From NCBI RefSeq assembly GCF_000716595.1, contig NZ_JNXC01000006.1, positions 234,776 to 298,775 of the forward strand: a stretch of 64,000 bases of DNA. Direction: 5' to 3'. Position 1 is the first letter of the stretch. Each line of letters starts with the position of its first letter. The translations under genes and the position numbers were made by a program. Shown here one piece after another: positions 60,398 through 64,000 of this stretch. The DNA comes from Saccharothrix sp. NRRL B-16314 (lineage in GTDB: Bacteria > Actinomycetota > Actinomycetes > Mycobacteriales > Pseudonocardiaceae). The notes under the pieces are model-generated. The model was given only the letters and a program-made list of their open reading frames with translations. It ran no database searches and was not told the DNA's origin.

Positions 60398-61275
60398 CAG
60401 CCTTTGAGCGCGCCGGACATGAACCCGCGGACGTACTGCCGCTGGAGGACGAGGAACAGGAAGACGCAGGGCACCGCGAGCACGACCACGCCCGCTTCGG
60501 TGGCGCCGTAGTCGATGACGCCCATGACCTGCTGGCGGAGGTTGGCGACGGCCAGCGGCAGCGGCACCTTGTCCGAATCGCTGATCAGCACGAGCGGCGT
60601 GATGAAGTCGTTCCACGCCGCCAGGAACGCGAACAGGCCGACCGTGACCAGCCCCGGCCGGACGGCGGGCAGGAGCACGCGGCGCAGGGCCGTGAAGGTG
60701 CCGCAGCCGTCGACGAACGCGGCCTCCTCCAACTCCTTGGGCACCGACTCGAACGAGATGCGCATCATGAACGTGGCGAACGGCAGCTGGAACATCGTCA
60801 GCACCAGCGCCAGTCCGACCAGCGAGTTCTGCAGGCCCAGGTCGTTGAGCAGCACGTACAGCGGGATGAGCAGGGTGGCGTAGGGGACCATGAGGATCGC
60901 CAGCGTCACCAGGAACAGCAGGTTCTTGCCGGGGAACTCGAACCGCGCGAACGCGTAGCCGCCCAGCAGCGCGGTCGTGACGGTGAAGACGACCGTGAGC
61001 CCGGAGACGATCACGCTGTTGAGCAGGTACTGCCCGATCCCGGCCTGGTAGTCCACGAGCGTGCCGTAGTTCGCGAAGCCCCAGCCGTCGGTCTGCGCCG
61101 TGCCCGCCTGCGGTGCGACGGACGCGACCGCCGTCCACACCATCGGGAACAGGAACAGCAGCGCCAGGGCGCCGGTCAGGACGTAGTAGGGCGTGCGCAC
61201 GACCAGGCCCGCGAGTGAGGTGCCCCTGCCGTCGCGCGTGCGTCGGACGGGACGGGTGTCGAGTGTGGTCGCCAT
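60397..61275 (-). CDS. ABC sugar transporter permease (MalG type)
   Basis: A 292-residue inner-membrane permease with six hydrophobic helices (YVLTGALALLFLFPMVWTAV and others) and the cytoplasmic EAA-type loop EAAFVDGCGTFTALRRVLLP, which contacts the ATPase. It belongs to the CUT1 carbohydrate importers. Its ATG is one base beyond the stop of the MalF-type gene. No ATPase gene is in the window; CUT1 importers of actinomycetes often share a general MsiK-like ATPase. Confidence 0.9.
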   Translation of the reverse strand: MATTLDTRPVRRTRDGRGTSLAGLVVRTPYYVLTGALALLFLFPMVWTAVASVAPQAGTAQTDGWGFANYGTLVDYQAGIGQYLLNSVIVSGLTVVFTVTTALLGGYAFARFEFPGKNLLFLVTLAILMVPYATLLIPLYVLLNDLGLQNSLVGLALVLTMFQLPFATFMMRISFESVPKELEEAAFVDGCGTFTALRRVLLPAVRPGLVTVGLFAFLAAWNDFITPLVLISDSDKVPLPLAVANLRQQVMGVIDYGATEAGVVVLAVPCVFLFLVLQRQYVRGFMSGALKG

Positions 61276-61276
61276 G

Positions 61277-62212
61277 TCAGCCGTCCCTCCCGCGCAGCCA
61301 GCGGAACTGACCGAGGTTGAGCACCAGCAGCGCCACCAGCACGATGATCGAGAGCGCGGCGGCGAGCCCGAGGTCGTTGCCGCCCTGGAACGCGGCGTTG
61401 TAGATCAGCTGGACGATCGTCATGGTGCCGTTGTCCGGTCCGCCCTTGGTGAGGATGTAGAACTGGTCGAACGCCAGCAGCGACCCGGTGACGCACAGGA
61501 TCGTGCACATCGCCAGCGACGGCCGCAGCAGCGGGAGGGTGATCCTGGTGAACCGCTGCACGCGGTTGCAGCCGTCCAGCTCGGCGGCCTCGTAGACGTC
61601 GGCGGAGATGCCCTGGAGCGCCACCAGGAGCAGCAGCATGTAGAAGCCCGTGAAGCGCCAGACGATCAGGCCGACCGTGGACCACAGCGCGGCGTCGGGC
61701 GTGCCGAGGAACGACACCTGGCCGGCACCGGGCAGCACGTCCCCGAACGGACCGCTCTGCGGCGAGTACAGCGCGTAGAACAGCAGCGACGCCGAGGCCA
61801 GCCCCAGCGCGCTCGGCACCAGGACGGCCGTGCGCAGGAAACCCGACCACCGCGTCGACTCCTGCACCAGCAACGCCACGCCCAGGGAGAGCGCGATCAG
61901 GATGGCGGTCGTGATCACCGTGTACTTGACGGTGAACCAGACCGCGGGCCAGAACAGCCGCAGGTCGACGGCGTCGGCGAAGTTGTCCGGGAAGTTGACC
62001 CCGCGGTCGCCCGCGAACAGGCCCCAGTCCGAGACCGACATCCGGCCGACGAGCAGGACGGGCACGGCGAAGAACAGGGTGACGAACAGCGCGGTCGGCG
62101 CGGCGTAGGCCCAGCCGGCCAGGCGTCGGCGGTTACCGGTGCGCTTGCGCGGTGGCGCCGGTGCTGCTTCGTCCGGTGGACGGGTGGGTGCGCGTTTGAG
62201 GGAGGTGGTCAT
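61277..62212 (-). CDS. ABC sugar transporter permease (MalF type)
   Basis: A 311-residue permease with a basic N-terminus, helix WAYAAPTALFVTLFFAVPVLLVG and further helices, and the EAA-type loop YEAAELDGCNRVQRFTRITLP. It pairs with the MalG-type permease directly downstream. ATG 62212 has GAGG five bases upstream. It is separated from the solute-binding protein gene by about 220 bases that hold a tandem repeat. Confidence 0.9.
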   Translation of the reverse strand: MTTSLKRAPTRPPDEAAPAPPRKRTGNRRRLAGWAYAAPTALFVTLFFAVPVLLVGRMSVSDWGLFAGDRGVNFPDNFADAVDLRLFWPAVWFTVKYTVITTAILIALSLGVALLVQESTRWSGFLRTAVLVPSALGLASASLLFYALYSPQSGPFGDVLPGAGQVSFLGTPDAALWSTVGLIVWRFTGFYMLLLLVALQGISADVYEAAELDGCNRVQRFTRITLPLLRPSLAMCTILCVTGSLLAFDQFYILTKGGPDNGTMTIVQLIYNAAFQGGNDLGLAAALSIIVLVALLVLNLGQFRWLRGRDG

Positions 62213-62273
62213 CGCATCCTCGACTCTGGGGGACGACGGGGAGGGGCGCCTGCCGGACAGGCGCCGCGTGCGC

Positions 62274-62436
62274 GGCCTACCGGCCCAGGTGCCAGGTCGC
62301 GGCCTACCGGGATAGGCGCCAGGTCGCGGCCTACCGGGACGCGCGCCGGGTGCGCGGCCTACCGCGCCAGGTCACGGCCTACCAGCGCATGTGCAAGGTC
62401 GGCCTACCGGCCCAGGCGCCGGGTGCGCGGCCTACC
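62274..62436 (-). repeat. 27-bp tandem repeat at the 3' end of the solute-binding protein gene
   Basis: Seven copies of a unit with the core GGCCTACC start at 62274, 62301, 62328, 62356, 62376, 62401 and 62429. The last copy contains the stop codon of the solute-binding protein gene (TAG on the minus strand), so the array looks like repeated duplication of the gene's end. It fills most of the gap to the permease gene and may form stable RNA structures between the two. Confidence 0.8.
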
Positions 62437-63745
62437 GGGCCAGGGCCTCCGTGACCGCGGCGCTGTCCTCCGCCAGGCTGTCCTTGCCCTGGAACACCTG
62501 GTTGCGCAGCAGCGTCACCCAAGGGCTGCCCGCCGCGTTGAACGCCTGCTGGAAGTTCACCGCCACCGGCGTCCGGCTGGTCGGAGCCGCGGCGACCTGG
62601 TTGAGCGCCAGCAGCCGGGGGTCCTTGCGGGTGTGCTCGTTGTCGGCGAGGTCGGACCGGGCGACCGTGCTGTTGTTGGCCGCAAGGACGCCGACCTGCG
62701 CCTCCTCGGACATCAGCCAGGACAGGAAGTTCCACGCCTGCCCGGCTTTCCGGGAGTCCTTCGAGATGCCGATGCCGTCGCCGCCGACGAAGGTCGAGCC
62801 GCCGCCGTCGACACCGGGGATGGGCGCCACGCCGACGTCGACGGTCTTGTCGGCCGTCGCCAGCAGGGTCGCCGGGTACGGCATGACGCCGATCTTGCCC
62901 TGCTGGAAGGCCGCCACCCAGCTGGCGCCGGTCTCCTCCCGACTGGCCGGGTCGACCGCGCCCGAGGCCCACAGGTCGCGCCACGTGCTGTAGACCTGCT
63001 TGGCCGAGTCGCTGTCCAGTCCGCTCTTCGTGCCGCCGTCGGGCAGCGGGTCGTCACCGGAGGCCCACATCGTGGGGAACCACGTGAAAACGTTGCAGCC
63101 GCCGCAGTTCCCGCCGAAGGAGGTGCCGTGGACGCCGTCCTTCTTCAACGCCTGCACGGCTTTGGCGTGCGCGGCGAACTCCGCCAGCGTCGTCGGCCCC
63201 TTCTCCGGGTCGAGCCCGGCTTCCTGGTAGAGGGCCTTGTTCCAGAACATCGCCGACAGGTCGAGCACGAACGGCAGGACGTGCCGCTTGTCCTCGTGGG
63301 TGCCCGCGTCGAGGTGCCCCTGGTTGATCTTGTCGGCGAACGGCAGCTGCCCGATCTGCGCGCTGATGTCGGTGAACAGCCCGGCCTCCACCCAGTTCGG
63401 GGCGTAGACGATGTCGGCCGCGAACAGGTCGGGCAGGTCACCGCTGCCCGCGGCGGCGCCGACCCGGGAGACGTAGTCGTCGTTGGGGGTGATGGTCAAC
63501 TCGACCTTGTTCTTGTGCGTCTTGTTGTACGCCTCCACCAACAGGTTGGCCTGGAACTCCAGCGGAGCCCGGGTCCAGAGGGTCAGCGTGGTGCCGTCGT
63601 CCACCCCCTCGATCCCGCCGGCCGAGACGTCGGTGGCGGAGCCGCTGTCCGAGCCGCCGCAGGCGGTGAGCGCGGCCGTGGTGGCGACGGCCAGCACGGC
63701 AGCGGCGAGACGTCGGCACCGGCCGCGCGTTCGCGTCCTGGTCAT
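62432..63745 (-). CDS. ABC transporter sugar-binding lipoprotein
   Basis: A 437-residue extracellular solute-binding protein (family 1, CUT1). It has a lipoprotein signal with the lipobox LTAC (Cys at residue 29), then TTLTLWTRAPLEFQANLLVE, AMFWNKALYQEAGLDPEKGP, and GGDGIGISKDSRKAGQAWNF near the end. It binds the sugar and delivers it to the two permeases downstream. AGGAGAG precedes the ATG. Operator-like repeats at 63784 and 63908 lie in its promoter. The last codons are part of a 27-bp tandem repeat. Confidence 0.9.
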   Translation of the reverse strand: MTRTRTRGRCRRLAAAVLAVATTAALTACGGSDSGSATDVSAGGIEGVDDGTTLTLWTRAPLEFQANLLVEAYNKTHKNKVELTITPNDDYVSRVGAAAGSGDLPDLFAADIVYAPNWVEAGLFTDISAQIGQLPFADKINQGHLDAGTHEDKRHVLPFVLDLSAMFWNKALYQEAGLDPEKGPTTLAEFAAHAKAVQALKKDGVHGTSFGGNCGGCNVFTWFPTMWASGDDPLPDGGTKSGLDSDSAKQVYSTWRDLWASGAVDPASREETGASWVAAFQQGKIGVMPYPATLLATADKTVDVGVAPIPGVDGGGSTFVGGDGIGISKDSRKAGQAWNFLSWLMSEEAQVGVLAANNSTVARSDLADNEHTRKDPRLLALNQVAAAPTSRTPVAVNFQQAFNAAGSPWVTLLRNQVFQGKDSLAEDSAAVTEALAR

Positions 63746-63783
63746 GGGTTGCTCTCCTGGTGTGTCGACTGCCCGGGAACTTC

Positions 63784-63797
63784 CGAAAACCTTTTCG
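63784..63797. promoter_or_regulatory. LacI-type operator upstream of the importer operon
   Basis: CGAAAACCTTTTCG has perfect 6-base arms around CC, 39 bases before the ATG of the solute-binding protein gene. It is the main candidate site for repression of the importer-GH127 operon. Confidence 0.65.
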
Positions 63798-63907
63798 AAG
63801 ACGGGGCGTGGGCACCCACGTAAGGCTCATCCGTGGTTGTCCGACTGACGTGCGTTCAACGGGCTGTGCAGGGCCGATATAGCCGCCGGGCCACCGAAAG
63901 GTGCTCC

Positions 63908-63920
63908 CGAAAAGGCTTTC
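63908..63920. promoter_or_regulatory. second LacI-type operator upstream of the importer operon
   Basis: CGAAAAGGCTTTC resembles the site at 47715 and lies about 165 bases before the importer start. Two sites could allow loop formation. Confidence 0.45.
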
Positions 63921-63954
63921 AAAAGGTAACTCCAGTCACACGCAAGGTCAAGCC

Positions 63955-64000
63955 CTGTCTCTTATACACATCTCCGAGCCCACGAGACCTCTCTACATCT
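63955..64000 (+). other. Illumina Nextera adapter and index sequence (artefact)
   Basis: From 63955 to 63988 the bases equal the Nextera transposase read-2 adapter (CTGTCTCTTATACACATCT and the following CCGAGCCCACGAGAC). The next eight bases, CTCTCTAC at 63989-63996, match the N707 index, and ATCT begins the flow-cell part. This is not genomic DNA. Confidence 0.97.

Noticed and set aside
62274..62436. CRISPR-like array in the GGCCTACC repeats
   Set aside because: Units are contiguous and 20-28 bases long with no separate spacers, no leader and no cas genes. The last unit is coding.

Overview
The window is about 64 kb of very GC-rich DNA with densely packed genes, GTG starts, purine-rich ribosome binding sites and many ATGA/GTGA gene overlaps. 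Together with ECF sigma factors, a class F sortase, an actinomycete-type van cassette and many secreted glycosidases, this points to a filamentous soil actinomycete. The Pseudonocardiales (Saccharothrix, Lentzea, Actinosynnema relatives) are my best guess, but only by inference. The last 46 bases are Illumina Nextera adapter and index sequence, so the right edge is a contig end.

Left part (1-12 kb). After the tail of a BRCT protein and a GNAT acetyltransferase come a fosmidomycin-resistance-type exporter with an AraC regulator, then a nitrate operon on the minus strand: narK transporter, nasA nitrate reductase, an FAD/[2Fe-2S] electron-transfer protein and an FMN reductase. Next, also on the minus strand, is a four-gene set: GAF protein, stand-alone carrier protein, type II thioesterase and double-PAS protein.

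Biosynthetic core (12-19 kb). A second AraC regulator faces sbnA, sbnB and a free-standing adenylation domain, followed by an acyl-CoA-dehydrogenase-fold enzyme. A decayed IS605-type tnpB has landed between the last two. The simplest reading is that SbnA/SbnB make L-2,3-diaminopropionate, the adenylation enzyme loads it on the carrier protein, the flavoenzyme oxidises it there and the thioesterase releases it. The neighbouring nitrate operon and FMN reductase raise the possibility of an N-oxidised or N-N-bonded product. This is the most promising candidate for an undescribed pathway.

Middle (19-38 kb). This part holds an ECF sigma/membrane partner pair, a secreted subtilase, a DeoR-MFS pair, a TerC protein, a small winged-helix regulator, a DUF4397-sortase pair divergent from a sigma/RskA-like anti-sigma pair, a 130-bp relic of the MFS gene, an HNH protein, a PHB-depolymerase-type esterase and a GH92 mannosidase with a palindromic operator.

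van cassette (38-43 kb). vanY, vanRS and vanHAX form a D-Ala-D-Lac glycopeptide-resistance locus. vanY and vanH share the same promoter-leader module. It is followed by a three-gene set (FAD oxidoreductase, alpha-oxoamine synthase with an N-terminal extension, glycosyltransferase) of unknown product.

Right part (47-64 kb). Two paralogous LacI repressors, an ABC sugar importer, a GH127 beta-L-arabinofuranosidase, a 1575-residue multidomain glycosidase, WxL-like and DUF916-like surface proteins and a secreted HExxH protein look like one plant-glycan utilisation locus. Several copies of a CGAAA...TTTCG operator lie in its promoters.
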